Positions 51,961-64,000 of a stretch of DNA of 64,000 bases are shown piece by piece. The stretch covers positions 7,192,001-7,256,000 of the forward strand of contig NZ_CP026652.1 in NCBI RefSeq assembly GCF_002946835.1. Reading direction: 5' to 3'. The stretch comes from Streptomyces dengpaensis (lineage in GTDB: Bacteria > Actinomycetota > Actinomycetes > Streptomycetales > Streptomycetaceae). The notes beneath the pieces are model-generated. The model ran no database searches and had not been told where the DNA came from. It saw nothing but the letters and a program-made list of their open reading frames with translations. The position numbers and the translations under genes are program-made. How positions within the stretch are numbered: the stretch's first letter is position 1; each line of letters begins with the position of its first letter.

Positions 51961-52995
51961 ATGCAGCGTCATCTCATCTCGGCCGCCGACCTCACCCGCG
52001 ACGACGCCGTCCTGATCCTCGACACCGCCGAGGAGATGGCCCGGGTCGCCGACCGGCCGATCAAGAAGCTGCCGACCCTGCGCGGCCGCACCGTGGTCAA
52101 CCTCTTCTTCGAGGACTCGACCCGCACCAGAATCTCCTTCGAGGCCGCCGAGAAGCGCCTCTCCGCGGACGTCATCAACTTCACCGCCAAGGGTTCCTCG
52201 GTGTCCAAGGGCGAGTCCCTGAAGGACACCGCCCAGACCCTCGAAGCCATGGGCGTCGACGCCGTCGTCATCCGGCACGGCGCCTCCGGAGCGCCGTACC
52301 GGCTCGCCACCTCCGGCTGGATCGACGCCGCCGTCATCAACGCCGGTGACGGCACCCACCAGCACCCCACGCAGGCCCTGCTCGACGCCTTCACCATGCG
52401 CCGCCGGCTGGTCGGCCGGGACGCCGGGATAGGGCAGGACCTGTCCGGCAAGCGCATCACGATCGTGGGCGACGTCCTGCACAGCCGGGTCGCCCGCTCG
52501 AACGTCGACCTGCTGCACACCCTCGGCGCCGAGGTCACCCTCGTCGCCCCGCCGACCCTGGTGCCCGTCGGCGTCGAGTCCTGGCCCTGCGAGATCTCGT
52601 ACGACCTCGACAGCACCCTCTCCAAGTCCGACGCGGTGATGATGCTGCGCGTCCAGCGCGAGCGGATGAACGCGGCGTTCTTCCCGACCGAGCGCGAGTA
52701 CTCGCGGCGTTACGGCCTGGACGGCGACCGCATGGCGAAGATGCCCGAGCACGCCATCGTGATGCACCCCGGCCCGATGGTCCGCGGTATGGAGATCACC
52801 GCCGAGGTCGCCGACTCCGGCCGCTGCACCGTCGTCGAGCAGGTCGCCAACGGCGTCTCGATCCGCATGGCCGTCCTGTACCTGCTCCTGGGCGGCAACG
52901 AGCCCGCCGTCACCCACACCCGCCCACCCGTCTCCCACCACCACCCTTCCAACGAGCGCTCCGCGCACACCATTTCCGCGGACGAGGAGAAGTAA
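51961..52995 (+). CDS. pyrB: Aspartate carbamoyltransferase catalytic subunit
   Basis: A 344-residue enzyme that joins carbamoyl phosphate to aspartate. STRTRISFE and [10 protein letters not shown] are the substrate-binding motifs. No regulatory (PyrI) gene follows, as usual in actinobacteria. The protein is longer than the usual 305-325 residues: the C-terminal tail from about residue 318 is partly encoded by repeat copy D ([13 protein letters not shown]) and replaces or extends the normal end. Confidence 0.96.
   Translation: MQRHLISAADLTRDDAVLILDTAEEMARVADRPIKKLPTLRGRTVVNLFFEDSTRTRISFEAAEKRLSADVINFTAKGSSVSKGESLKDTAQTLEAMGVDAVVIRHGASGAPYRLATSGWIDAAVINAGDGTHQHPTQALLDAFTMRRRLVGRDAGIGQDLSGKRITIVGDVLHSRVARSNVDLLHTLGAEVTLVAPPTLVPVGVESWPCEISYDLDSTLSKSDAVMMLRVQRERMNAAFFPTEREYSRRYGLDGDRMAKMPEHAIVMHPGPMVRGMEITAEVADSGRCTVVEQVANGVSIRMAVLYLLLGGNEPAVTHTRPPVSHHHPSNERSAHTISADEEK
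52927..52966. repeat. In-gene bipartite repeat element, copy D
   Basis: Block CCCGTCTCCCACCACC, then ACCCTTCCAACGA and a hairpin GCGC-TCC-GCGC (52956-52966). The block starts exactly on a codon boundary in pyrB and is read [11 protein letters not shown], a third frame relative to copies A and B/C. Confidence 0.65.
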
Positions 52996-52999
52996 GACC

Positions 53000-54286
53000 A
53001 TGAGCAAGATCCTGATCCGTGGTGCGAAGGTGCTCGGGGGAGAGCCGCAGGACGTTCTGATCGACGGTCAGACGATCGCGCAGGTGGGTGTCGGCCTCAG
53101 CGCCGACGGCGCCGAGGTGGTCGAGGCCGACGGCAAGGTGCTGCTGCCGGGCCTCGTCGACCTGCACACCCATCTGCGCGAGCCCGGTCGTGAGGACTCC
53201 GAGACCGTGTTGACCGGTACGCGGGCCGCCGCCTCCGGTGGTTACACCGCCGTGTTCGCCATGGCCAACACCTTCCCCGTCGCCGACACCGCCGGTGTGG
53301 TCGAGCAGGTCTACCGGCTCGGCCAGGAGCACGGCTACTGCGATGTGCAGCCCATCGGCGCCGTCACCGTCGGCCTGGAGGGCACGAAGCTCGCCGAGCT
53401 GGGCGCCATGCACGAGTCCGCGGCCGGCGTCACCGTCTTCTCGGACGACGGCAAGTGCGTCGACGACGCGGTGATCATGCGCAGGGCGCTGGAGTACGTG
53501 AAGGCCTTCGGCGGTGTCGTCGCGCAGCACGCGCAGGAGCCCCGCCTCACCGAGGGCGCGCAGATGAACGAGGGTGTCGTCTCCGCCGAGCTGGGCCTCG
53601 GCGGCTGGCCCGCCGTCGCGGAGGAGTCGATCATCGCCCGCGATGTGCTGCTCGCCGAGCACGTCGGCTCGCGCGTGCACATCTGCCACCTGTCGACCGC
53701 CGGCAGCGTCGAGATCGTGCGCTGGGCCAAGTCCCGCGGCATCGACGTCACTGCCGAGGTCACCCCGCACCACCTCCTCCTCACCGATGAGCTGGTGCGC
53801 ACGTACAACCCGGTCTACAAGGTCAATCCGCCGCTTCGTACGGAGCGGGACGTCATGGCCCTGCGCGAGGCGCTCGCCGACGGCACGATCGACATCGTCG
53901 CCACCGACCACGCCCCGCACCCGCACGAGGACAAGGACTGCGAGTGGGCCGCGGCCGCCATGGGCATGGTCGGCCTGGAGACCGCGCTGTCCGTCGTCCA
54001 GCAGACGATGGTCGAGACGGGGCTGCTCGACTGGGCCGGTGTCGCCGACCGCATGTCCTTCAAGCCCGCGCGGATCGGCCAGGCGCAGGGCCACGGCCGT
54101 CCCGTCTCGGCAGGCGAGCCCGCCAGCCTCACCCTGGTCGACACGGCATACCGTGGGGCCGTGGACCCCGCGGGCTTCGCCTCGCGCAGCCGCAACACCC
54201 CCTACGAGGGCCGTGAGCTGCCGGGCCGGGTCACGCACACCTGGCTGCGGGGCAAGGCCACCCTCGTCGACGGGAAGCTCGCGTGA
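53000..54286 (+). CDS. pyrC: Dihydroorotase
   Basis: A 428-residue class I dihydroorotase (amidohydrolase). Zinc ligands H56 and H58 (DLHTHLREPG), then VAQHAQEPRLT, HICHLST and the catalytic Asp in ATDHAPH. It cyclises carbamoyl aspartate. ATG 53000 with GAGGAGAAG upstream; the ribosome binding site lies in the end of pyrB. Stop overlaps the next GTG. Confidence 0.97.
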   Translation: MSKILIRGAKVLGGEPQDVLIDGQTIAQVGVGLSADGAEVVEADGKVLLPGLVDLHTHLREPGREDSETVLTGTRAAASGGYTAVFAMANTFPVADTAGVVEQVYRLGQEHGYCDVQPIGAVTVGLEGTKLAELGAMHESAAGVTVFSDDGKCVDDAVIMRRALEYVKAFGGVVAQHAQEPRLTEGAQMNEGVVSAELGLGGWPAVAEESIIARDVLLAEHVGSRVHICHLSTAGSVEIVRWAKSRGIDVTAEVTPHHLLLTDELVRTYNPVYKVNPPLRTERDVMALREALADGTIDIVATDHAPHPHEDKDCEWAAAAMGMVGLETALSVVQQTMVETGLLDWAGVADRMSFKPARIGQAQGHGRPVSAGEPASLTLVDTAYRGAVDPAGFASRSRNTPYEGRELPGRVTHTWLRGKATLVDGKLA

Positions 54287-54906
54287 CACCTCTCATCTCC
54301 CTGGCCGCCGAACAGAAGTCGGCGGAAGTGACCGACTGGGCCGCCCGGATCGGCTGGCTCGTCGGCCTCGCCCTCTTCGTCGTGCTCATCTACTGGCTGA
54401 TGCGCGAGGGCTGGAAGTGGCGCGGCACCCTTCAGGGCGACCTGCCGGAGCTGCCCGCCCGCCCGTCGCCCACCACCACCCTCAACGGAGGCGGCAAGCC
54501 GCCGCTGCCTGGAATGCTGGACGAGCCCGGTGAGGCCAAACTGACGATGGAGGGCCGCTACCACGGGTCCACCACCGCCGGGCAGTGGCTCGACCGCATC
54601 GTGGCGCACGGCCTGGGCACCCGCAGCCGGGTCGAGCTCACGCTGACGGACGCGGGACTCGACGTCGTACGCCCTGGAGCGGCCGACTTCTTCATCCCCC
54701 TGGAGGCCCTGCGCGAGGCCCGGCTCGACAAGGGCATCGCGGGCAAGGTCCTCACCGAGGGCGGCCTGCTCGTCGTCACGTGGGCGCACGGAGACAAGCT
54801 GCTCGACTCCGGCTTCCGCTCGGACCGCGCTGCCGAGCACAACGAGTGGGCCGACACCCTGAACAGCATGGTCAACAAGAGCATCAAGACGGAAGGCGCA
54901 CGATGA
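54283..54906 (+). CDS. Membrane-anchored PH-like domain protein of the pyr operon
   Basis: A 207-residue protein. GTG 54283 overlaps the pyrC stop and the stop overlaps the carA ATG. One membrane segment (about 23-41) with a short N-terminal part, a Pro-rich linker, and a PH-like beta domain (about 80-205, [18 protein letters not shown] to [13 protein letters not shown]). An equivalent gene lies between pyrC and carA in mycobacteria, so the position is conserved, but the function is unknown. The linker contains repeat copy C. Confidence 0.8.
   Translation: MTPLISLAAEQKSAEVTDWAARIGWLVGLALFVVLIYWLMREGWKWRGTLQGDLPELPARPSPTTTLNGGGKPPLPGMLDEPGEAKLTMEGRYHGSTTAGQWLDRIVAHGLGTRSRVELTLTDAGLDVVRPGAADFFIPLEALREARLDKGIAGKVLTEGGLLVVTWAHGDKLLDSGFRSDRAAEHNEWADTLNSMVNKSIKTEGAR
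54462..54503. repeat. In-gene bipartite repeat element, copy C
   Basis: Block CCCGTCGCCCACCACC, then ACCCTCAACGGAG and hairpin GGCGG-CAAG-CCGCC (54490-54503). It shares the block and the following 14 bases with copy B, but the stem sequence differs while pairing is kept. It is read [15 protein letters not shown]. Confidence 0.75.
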
Positions 54907-56037
54907 CGACCTCCACCAGGGGATCCGCGAAGGTTCCCGCCGTACTCGTCCTGGAGGACGGCCGGATGTTCCGCGGCCGTGCCTACGGGGCCGTGGGGGA
55001 GACGTTCGGCGAAGCGGTGTTCTCCACCGGCATGACCGGCTACCAGGAGACCCTCACCGACCCGTCGTACCACCGTCAGGTCGTCGTGATGACCGCCCCG
55101 CACGTCGGCAACACCGGCGTCAACGACGAGGACCCCGAGTCGAAGCGGATCTGGGTCGCCGGTTACGTCGTACGCGACCCCGCGCGCGTGCCCTCCAACT
55201 GGCGCTCCAGGCGTTCGCTGGACGAGGAGCTGCGGCACCAGGGCGTCGTCGGCATCAGCGGCGTTGACACGCGTGCGCTGACCCGGCACCTGCGTGAGCG
55301 CGGCGCCATGCGCGTCGGCATCTTCTCCGGCAACGCGCTGCCCGACGAGGGCACCATGCTGGCCGAGGTGCGCCAGGCGCCCGAGATGAAGGGCGCGGAC
55401 CTCGCCGCCGAGGTCGCCACCAAGGAGCCGTACGTCGTCCCCGCGATCGGCGAGAAGCGCTTCACCGTCGCCGCCGTCGACCTGGGCATCAAGGGCATGA
55501 CCCCGCACCGCATGGCCGAGCGCGGCATCGAGGTGCATGTGCTGCCCGCCACGGCCACGGCCGAGGACGTGTACGCCGTGAACCCGGACGGCGTGTTCTT
55601 CTCCAACGGCCCGGGTGATCCGGCCACCGCCGACGGTCCGGTGGCCGTCATGCGGGAGGTGCTCGCCCGTAGGACGCCGCTCTTCGGCATCTGCTTCGGC
55701 AACCAGATCCTCGGCCGCGCCCTGGGCTTCGGCACGTACAAGCTGAAGTACGGCCACCGCGGCATCAACCAGCCGGTGCAGGACCGTACGACCGGCAAGG
55801 TCGAGGTCACCGCGCACAACCACGGCTTCGCCGTCGACGCCCCGCTCGACCAGGTGTCCGACACCCCCTACGGCCGCGCCGAGGTCTCCCACGTCTGCCT
55901 CAACGACAACGTGGTGGAGGGCCTCCAGCTGCTCGACCAGTCGGCCTTCAGCGTCCAGTACCACCCCGAAGCGGCAGCGGGCCCGCACGACGCCGCCTAC
56001 CTGTTCGACCGCTTCGTATCTTTGATGGAGGGCCAGC

Positions 56038-56045
<8 letters not shown>
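54903..56045 (+). CDS. carA: Carbamoyl-phosphate synthase small chain
   Basis: A 380-residue glutaminase subunit. [10 protein letters not shown] in the N-terminal domain; the class I amidotransferase triad is in GICFGNQ (Cys) and YHPEA (His, Glu). It feeds ammonia to CarB. ATGA overlap upstream and an 8-base overlap with carB downstream. Confidence 0.98.
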
Positions 56046-59346
<3,301 letters not shown>

Positions 59347-59354
59347 CAGCCCTG

Positions 59355-59382
59355 AGGGGGACACCGGAAACGGTGTCCCCCT
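59355..59382 (+). terminator. Hairpin between carB and pyrD
   Basis: AGGGGGACACCG (59355-59366), GAAA loop, CGGTGTCCCCCT (59371-59382), followed by CTTC. A perfect 12-base stem with a stable tetraloop eight bases after the carB stop. pyrD follows after 18 bases, so it may be a partial terminator or an mRNA stabiliser within the operon. Confidence 0.7.
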
Positions 59383-59400
59383 CTTCATGAGGACACTGAG

Positions 59401-60507
59401 ATGTACAAACTCTTCTTCAACCTGGTCTTCAAGCGCATGGACCCGGAGCAGGCGCACTACCTCGCCTTCCGCTGGATCCGGCTCGCCGTCCGCATCCCCG
59501 TTCTGCGCACCTTCATCGCCGCCGCGCTCGCGCCCCGCTACAAGGAGCTGCGCACCGAGGCGTTCGGGCTGCGGATGCATGGCCCCTTCGGGCTCGCCGC
59601 GGGCTTCGACAAGAACGCGATCGCCGTCGACGGCATGTCGATGCTCGGCTTCGACCACGTCGAGATCGGCACGGTCACGGGTGAGCCGCAGCCGGGCAAC
59701 CCCAAGAAGCGGCTGTTCCGCCTCGTGCCGGACCGGGCGCTGATCAACCGCATGGGGTTCAACAACGAGGGCTCCGCGGCCGTCTCCGAGCGCCTGGCCG
59801 CCCGTACGCCCGTCTTCAAGACCGTCGTCGGTGTCAACATCGGCAAGACCAAGGTCGTTCCCGAGGCGGAAGCCGTCGGCGACTACGTGAAGTCGACCGA
59901 GCGGCTCGCCCGGCATGCCGACTACCTCGTGGTCAACGTGAGCTCGCCGAACACCCCCGGCCTGCGCAATCTGCAGGCCACGGAGGCGCTGCGGCCCCTG
60001 CTGACCGCCGTCCGGGAAGCCGCCGACCGCGCGGTCACCGACCGGCGTGTGCCGCTGCTCGTCAAGATCGCGCCCGACCTCGCGGACGAGGACATCGACG
60101 CGGTCGCCGACCTCGCCGTCGAACTCGGCCTGGACGGGATCATCGCCACGAACACCACCATCGCGCGCGAGGGACTCGGTTTGAAGTCCGAACCCTCCCT
60201 GGTCAAGGGGGCCGGTGGACTCTCCGGCGCGCCGCTGAAGGCACGCTCCCTGGAGGTGCTGCGCCGCCTCTACGCGCGCGTGGGCGACCAGATCACCCTC
60301 GTGGGCGTCGGCGGCATCGAGAACGCCGAGGACGCCTGGCAGCGCATCCTGGCCGGCGCCACCCTGGTCCAGGGCTACAGCGCCTTCATCTACGAGGGCC
60401 CCTTCTGGGGCCGCGCCATCCACAAGGGGCTCGCCGCACGCCTTCGTACGAGCCCGTACGCCACCCTCGCCGACGCGGTCGGCGCCGATGTGAGGAAGTC
60501 CGCATGA
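59401..60507 (+). CDS. pyrD: Dihydroorotate dehydrogenase (quinone), class 2
   Basis: A 368-residue FMN enzyme with an N-terminal amphipathic helix (about 1-45) for membrane and menaquinone contact. [11 protein letters not shown] has the class 2 catalytic Ser; VKIAPDL and TNTTIAR bind FMN. Starts at ATG 59401 after GAGGA. Confidence 0.97.
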   Translation: MYKLFFNLVFKRMDPEQAHYLAFRWIRLAVRIPVLRTFIAAALAPRYKELRTEAFGLRMHGPFGLAAGFDKNAIAVDGMSMLGFDHVEIGTVTGEPQPGNPKKRLFRLVPDRALINRMGFNNEGSAAVSERLAARTPVFKTVVGVNIGKTKVVPEAEAVGDYVKSTERLARHADYLVVNVSSPNTPGLRNLQATEALRPLLTAVREAADRAVTDRRVPLLVKIAPDLADEDIDAVADLAVELGLDGIIATNTTIAREGLGLKSEPSLVKGAGGLSGAPLKARSLEVLRRLYARVGDQITLVGVGGIENAEDAWQRILAGATLVQGYSAFIYEGPFWGRAIHKGLAARLRTSPYATLADAVGADVRKSA

Positions 60508-61346
60508 GCCTGGAACCCTTCGGCGCCCGGCTGCGCCGCGCCATGGAAGACCGGGGCCCGCTGTGCGTGGGCATCGACCCGCACGCCTCCCTGCTCACCC
60601 AGTGGGGCCTGAGCGACGACGTCGCGGGTCTGGAGCGGTTCAGCATGACCGTCATCGAGGCGCTCGCCGACCGGGTCGCCGTCCTCAAGCCGCAGAGCGC
60701 GTTCTTCGAGCGCTTCGGCTCGCGCGGCATCGCCGTCCTGGAGAAGTCGGTCGGGGTGGCACGGGCGGCCGGTGCGCTGGTCGTGATGGACGCCAAGCGC
60801 GGCGACATCGGCTCGACCATGGCCGCGTACGCGGAGACCTTCCTGCACAAGGACGCGCCGCTGTTCTCGGACGCGCTGACCGTGTCGCCGTATCTTGGCT
60901 ACGGCTCGCTGAAGCCCGCAGTGGAGCTGGCGCGCGAGAGCGGGGCCGGGCTCTTCGTCCTCGCGCTCACCTCCAACCCGGAGGGCGGCGAGGTGCAGCA
61001 CGCGGTCCGCGCGGACGGCCGGAACGTCGGGGCGACGATGCTCGGGCACCTGGCCGCCGAGAACGCGGGGGAGACGCCCCTGGGGTCCTTCGGCGCGGTC
61101 GTCGGTGCCACGCTCGGCGACCTCTCCTCGTACGACCTGGACATCAACGGGCCGCTCCTCGCGCCCGGAATCGGTGCGCAGGGGGCCGCGGCCTCCGATC
61201 TGGCCGGTGTCTTCGGGGCGGCGGTGCGCAATGTCGTCCCGAACGTGAGCCGGGGTGTTCTGCGTCACGGTCCCGGCATGATCGCGCTGCGAGAGTCCGC
61301 GGACCGCTTCGCGGAGGAGATCAGGGCGGCCCTGGCGTCCGCCTGA
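60504..61346 (+). CDS. pyrF: Orotidine 5'-phosphate decarboxylase
   Basis: A 280-residue type 2 decarboxylase (the long family). The active-site Lys/Asp stretch is MDAKRGDIGSTM. It makes UMP, the last step of the pathway. ATGA overlap with pyrD; last gene of the operon. Confidence 0.97.
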   Translation: MSLEPFGARLRRAMEDRGPLCVGIDPHASLLTQWGLSDDVAGLERFSMTVIEALADRVAVLKPQSAFFERFGSRGIAVLEKSVGVARAAGALVVMDAKRGDIGSTMAAYAETFLHKDAPLFSDALTVSPYLGYGSLKPAVELARESGAGLFVLALTSNPEGGEVQHAVRADGRNVGATMLGHLAAENAGETPLGSFGAVVGATLGDLSSYDLDINGPLLAPGIGAQGAAASDLAGVFGAAVRNVVPNVSRGVLRHGPGMIALRESADRFAEEIRAALASA

Positions 61347-61656
61347 GTCCCCCGGTCGTCGCGCGACAGTCCTGCGATGAGTGTCATCGAGGCGGCCCGA
61401 GCCTGAATACATCCTCAAATCCGGGGCGTAATGTCGGAAATGTCTGGCTCCAGCGAGGCTGACCAGGACTTTTCCGCTGTTCTCGCTGACTCTGGCGGAC
61501 TTGCCCGCTAGTCTCCGTCGAGTGGGGGCACCACCCACGCCCTCAAGGCAGTGGGGGAGAACGGGCAAGCGTGTTGCTCGTAGCTCCCCAGGTGTGGGGC
61601 GACTAGGTTCCTCACCGGTCCGTATCCGACAGTTCGACATCCGAGGTGACGTAGGC
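61347..61656 (+). other. Gene-free leader region of sIHF
   Basis: No coding region is supported. Possible promoter 1: CTGACT (61486-61491), 17 bases, TAGTCT (61509-61514). A dispersed repeat follows at 61523-61560, then a second -10-like TAGGTT at 61604-61609 without a clear -35. The sIHF ribosome binding site GAGGTGA is at about 61643-61649. Confidence 0.55.
61523..61560. repeat. Dispersed repeat matching 5838-5875
   Basis: Reverse complement matches 5838-5875 at 33 of 38 positions. It forms a partial hairpin (TGGGGG with CCCCCA in its partner) between the two sIHF promoter candidates and may affect leader folding. Confidence 0.75.
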
Positions 61657-61980
61657 GTGGCTCTTCCGCCCCTTACCCCTGAACAGCGCGCAGCCGCGCT
61701 CGAAAAGGCCGCCGCGGCTCGCCGGGAGCGGGCCGAGGTCAAGAATCGACTCAAGCACTCCGGCGCCTCCCTCCACGAGGTCATCAAGCAGGGCCAGGAG
61801 AACGACGTCATCGGCAAGATGAAGGTCTCCGCTCTCCTCGAGTCCCTGCCGGGCGTGGGCAAGGTCCGCGCCAAGCAGATCATGGAGCGACTCGGGATCT
61901 CCGAGAGCCGCCGCGTGCGTGGCCTCGGCTCGAACCAGATCGCCTCCCTGGAGCGCGAGTTCGGCGGCTCCGGCGCCTGA
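61657..61980 (+). CDS. Integration host factor sIHF (actinobacterial type)
   Basis: A 107-residue nucleoid-associated protein starting at GTG 61657 after GAGGTGA; the upstream open frame is rejected. N-terminal charged helix ([27 protein letters not shown]) followed by a helix-two-turn-helix DNA-binding core with [19 protein letters not shown]. It bends and compacts DNA; in Streptomyces coelicolor it affects sporulation septation and antibiotic production. It is unrelated to the enterobacterial IHF subunits. Precedes gmk and rpoZ, the same order as in mycobacteria (mIHF). Confidence 0.95.
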   Translation: MALPPLTPEQRAAALEKAAAARRERAEVKNRLKHSGASLHEVIKQGQENDVIGKMKVSALLESLPGVGKVRAKQIMERLGISESRRVRGLGSNQIASLEREFGGSGA

Positions 61981-62017
61981 GTCCTGGGCACACCGGGATT
62001 GCTGGAATAATCGCTGC

Positions 62018-62575
62018 ATGAGTGAACGTCCGCGGCTGACCGTGCTCTCCGGCCCCTCAGGGGTCGGCAAGAGCACGGTCGTCGCCCATATGCGCAAGGA
62101 ACACCCCGAGGTCTGGCTGTCGGTTTCGGCGACGACCCGCAAGCCGCGCCCCGGTGAGAAGCGCGGAGTCCACTACTTCTTCGTCACCGACGACGAGATG
62201 GACAAGCTGATCGCCAACGGCGAGCTGCTGGAGTGGGCCGAATTCGCCGGCAATCGCTACGGGACGCCCCGCGGCGCCGTCCTCGAGCACCTGGAGGCGG
62301 GTGTGCCGGTCCTCCTGGAGATCGACCTCCAGGGCGCCCGGCAGGTTCGTGAGTCCCTGCCGGAGGCCCTGCTCGTGTTCCTGGCTCCTCCCTCCTGGGA
62401 GGAGCTGGTGCGCAGGCTCACCGGGCGGGGCACCGAGCCGCCCGCGGTGATCGAGCGCCGCCTGCAGGCGGCCAAGATCGAACTGGCGGCCGAGCCGGAG
62501 TTCGATGTCACCCTGGTCAACACCTCCGTCGAGGACGTGGCGCGCGAGCTGCTAGCCTTGGTAGACGTTGTGTGA
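62018..62575 (+). CDS. gmk: Guanylate kinase
   Basis: A 185-residue enzyme that phosphorylates GMP to GDP. P-loop [10 protein letters not shown] (11-20) and [11 protein letters not shown] for GMP binding. ATG 62018 is preceded by AATAAT (62006-62011) and no obvious ribosome binding site, so a leaderless transcript is possible. Purine nucleotide supply ties it to neighbouring ppGpp-sensitive genes such as rpoZ. Confidence 0.96.
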   Translation: MSERPRLTVLSGPSGVGKSTVVAHMRKEHPEVWLSVSATTRKPRPGEKRGVHYFFVTDDEMDKLIANGELLEWAEFAGNRYGTPRGAVLEHLEAGVPVLLEIDLQGARQVRESLPEALLVFLAPPSWEELVRRLTGRGTEPPAVIERRLQAAKIELAAEPEFDVTLVNTSVEDVARELLALVDVV

Positions 62576-62612
62576 TCTTCACTGATCAATCCCACCTTTC
62601 GGAAGGCAGAGC

Positions 62613-62885
62613 GTGTCCTCTTCCATCACCGCGCCCGAGGGCATCATCAACCCTCCGATCGACGAGCTCCTCGAGGCCACCGACTCGAAGTACAGCCTCG
62701 TGATCTACGCGGCCAAGCGTGCCCGTCAGATCAACGCGTACTACTCGCAGCTCGGCGAGGGCCTCCTCGAGTACGTCGGTCCGCTCGTCGACACCCACGT
62801 CCACGAGAAGCCGCTGTCGATCGCCCTGCGGGAGATCAACGCGGGTCTGCTGACGTCCGAGGCCGTTGAGGGCCCCGCGCAGTAA
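62613..62885 (+). CDS. rpoZ: DNA-directed RNA polymerase omega subunit
   Basis: A 90-residue subunit that assists assembly of beta prime. [21 protein letters not shown] matches the omega signature. GTG 62613 with GGAAGG eight bases upstream. A terminator follows. Confidence 0.96.
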   Translation: MSSSITAPEGIINPPIDELLEATDSKYSLVIYAAKRARQINAYYSQLGEGLLEYVGPLVDTHVHEKPLSIALREINAGLLTSEAVEGPAQ

Positions 62886-62931
62886 GCGATCCCTCGCGGT
62901 AAGTAATATCTGCAGATTGCAGAAGGCTTTT

Positions 62932-62966
62932 CCACAGGCCCGGCAGCACGACTGTCGGGCCTGTGG
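62932..62966 (+). terminator. rpoZ terminator
   Basis: Stem CCACAGGCCCGGCAG (62932-62946) and CTGTCGGGCCTGTGG (62952-62966) with loop CACGA; one G-T pair. A smaller inverted repeat TCTGCA-GAT-TGCAGA precedes it at 62909-62923. Confidence 0.85.
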
Positions 62967-63028
62967 TGTGTCATGGATGCGTACGCCGATGAGCCGAGGC
63001 GTGCGTGTGTCGAGTGTGGGGAGGCCCG

Positions 63029-64000
63029 GTGGACAAGCCGAAGGTCGTGCTGGGGGTCAGCGGTGGCATCGCCGCGTACAAGGCCTGTGAGCTGCTGCGC
63101 AGGCTGACGGAGTCGGGCCACGACGTACGCGTCGTACCCACCGAGTCGGCGCTGCACTTCGTCGGCGCTGCCACCTGGTCCGCGCTGTCCGGACACTCCG
63201 TGTCCACCGAGGTCTGGTCGGACGTGCACGAGGTTCCGCACGTCCGCATCGGGCAGCACGCCGATCTGGTGGTCGTGGCCCCGGCGACGGCCGACATGCT
63301 GGCCAAAGCGGCCCACGGCCTGGCCGACGACCTCCTCACGAACACCCTGCTCACCGCCCGCTGTCCGGTCGTTTTCGCGCCCGCCATGCACACCGAGATG
63401 TGGGAGCACCAGGCCACCCAGGAGAACGTGGCGACGCTGCGCCGCCGTGGCGCCGTCGTCATCGAGCCCGCTGTGGGCCGCCTGACCGGCGTCGACACCG
63501 GCAAGGGGCGGCTGCCCGATCCCGGAGAGATCTTCGAGATCTGCCGCCGGGTGCTCGCGCGGGGCGTGACCGAGCCCGATCTCGCCGGCCGGCACGTCGT
63601 CATCAGCGCGGGCGGCACGCGCGAGCCGCTCGACCCGGTCCGCTTCCTCGGCAACCGCTCCTCCGGCAAGCAGGGGTACGCCCTCGCCCGCACCGCTGCC
63701 GCGCGGGGCGCCCGGGTCACGCTGATCGCCGCGAACACCGGGCTGCCGGACCCGGCGGGCGTGGATGTCGTGCAGGTCGGAACCGCCGTGCAGCTGCGCG
63801 AGGCGGTGCTGAAGGCGGCCTCGGACGCCGACGCCGTGGTGATGGCCGCGGCGGTGGCTGACTTCCGCCCGGCAACGTACGCGGCCGGAAAAATCAAGAA
63901 GAAGGACGGCCAGGAACCGGAACCGATCGTTCTGATCCGGAATCCTGACATCCTCGCGGAGATCTCGGCGGACCGGCCGCGCCCCGGCCAGGTCGTCGTC
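63029..64000 (+). CDS. coaBC: Phosphopantothenoylcysteine decarboxylase / phosphopantothenate-cysteine ligase, N-terminal 324 codons
   Basis: A bifunctional coenzyme A enzyme cut by the right window edge. GTG 63029 follows GGGGAGG. The CoaC flavoprotein half (about 1-180) begins VVLGVSGGIAAYKA and contains PAMHTEMW, where the PAMN Asn of E. coli is His, as I know it in other actinobacteria. The CoaB ligase half (from about 190) has SAGGTREPLDPVRFLGNRSSGKQG and AAVADFRP. It makes 4'-phosphopantetheine from phosphopantothenate and cysteine. Confidence 0.96.
   Translation, partial: MDKPKVVLGVSGGIAAYKACELLRRLTESGHDVRVVPTESALHFVGAATWSALSGHSVSTEVWSDVHEVPHVRIGQHADLVVVAPATADMLAKAAHGLADDLLTNTLLTARCPVVFAPAMHTEMWEHQATQENVATLRRRGAVVIEPAVGRLTGVDTGKGRLPDPGEIFEICRRVLARGVTEPDLAGRHVVISAGGTREPLDPVRFLGNRSSGKQGYALARTAAARGARVTLIAANTGLPDPAGVDVVQVGTAVQLREAVLKAASDADAVVMAAAVADFRPATYAAGKIKKKDGQEPEPIVLIRNPDILAEISADRPRPGQVVV

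Noticed and set aside
59355..59382. End of the pyr operon after carB
   Set aside because: The hairpin is strong, but pyrD starts 18 bases later with its own ribosome binding site and pyrF follows with an overlap, so the operon more likely continues.

Overview
The window is a high-GC, gene-dense actinobacterial chromosome segment and almost certainly comes from a Streptomyces species. The evidence is GC-rich third positions, many GTG and TTG starts, 4-base ATGA/GTGA gene overlaps, a bldD gene encoding the developmental regulator with its cyclic-di-GMP signature, an sIHF gene, and GC-rich intergenic repeats typical of the genus. Nothing looks like a prophage, insertion sequence, CRISPR array, tRNA/rRNA locus or antibiotic cluster. 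Gene order matches the conserved actinobacterial core region, and much of it parallels the Mycobacterium thrS-pimA, ruvABC-secDF-relA and pyr regions.

Layout. 1-2143: start of a DnaQ-type exonuclease (minus) and a two-gene DUF4365 operon. 2120-2453: a 33-bp tandem array and the thrS promoter. 2454-5740: thrS, a K+ channel (minus) and a HIT/Ap4A-phosphorylase-like gene. 5741-6228: a repeat cluster. 6229-10248 (minus): an unknown membrane protein and EF-G2. 10525-13351: phosphatidylinositol mannoside genes (pgsA, acyltransferase, pimA). 13441-14232: a possibly structured RNA leader and a membrane coiled-coil gene. 14431-16777: pdxS-pdxT-yebC (vitamin B6). 16984-26356: ruvCAB, yajC-secD-secF, apt, relA. 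26461-28649 (minus): DUF349 protein and a secreted-type cyclophilin. 28831-34013: MBL hydrolase, hisS, VKOR, rarA, rpsD. 34240-40850: two small membrane proteins, alaS, ruvX, mltG, aroE. 41018-43755: a Tat-exported-type molybdenum hydroxylase pair inserted in the aro region. 43938-46819: aroC and an in-frame aroK-aroB fusion. 47139-50270: P-loop kinase, degenerate M24 peptidase, efp, nusB. 50467-50967 (minus): bldD. 51220-61346: pyrimidine operon pyrR-pyrB-pyrC-(PH-like gene)-carA-carB-pyrD-pyrF. 61657-end: sIHF, gmk, rpoZ and the start of coaBC.

The genes cooperate as housekeeping modules: translation (four aminoacyl/EF/ribosomal sets), Holliday-junction repair, Sec export, stringent response and purine salvage, the shikimate pathway, de novo UMP synthesis, PLP synthesis and envelope lipid synthesis. 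Regulation visible in the sequence includes two adjacent BldD-box matches upstream of bldD and a PyrR binding loop over the pyrR ribosome binding site.

The most unusual observations are: (1) a short repeat with a conserved block and a GC hairpin found inside four different protein genes, read in all three frames; (2) loss of the stop between aroK and aroB, giving one 566-codon frame with an intact internal aroB start; (3) repeated small tandem duplications that begin at gene 3' ends and include the stop codon; (4) a structured RNA candidate at 13452-13587.
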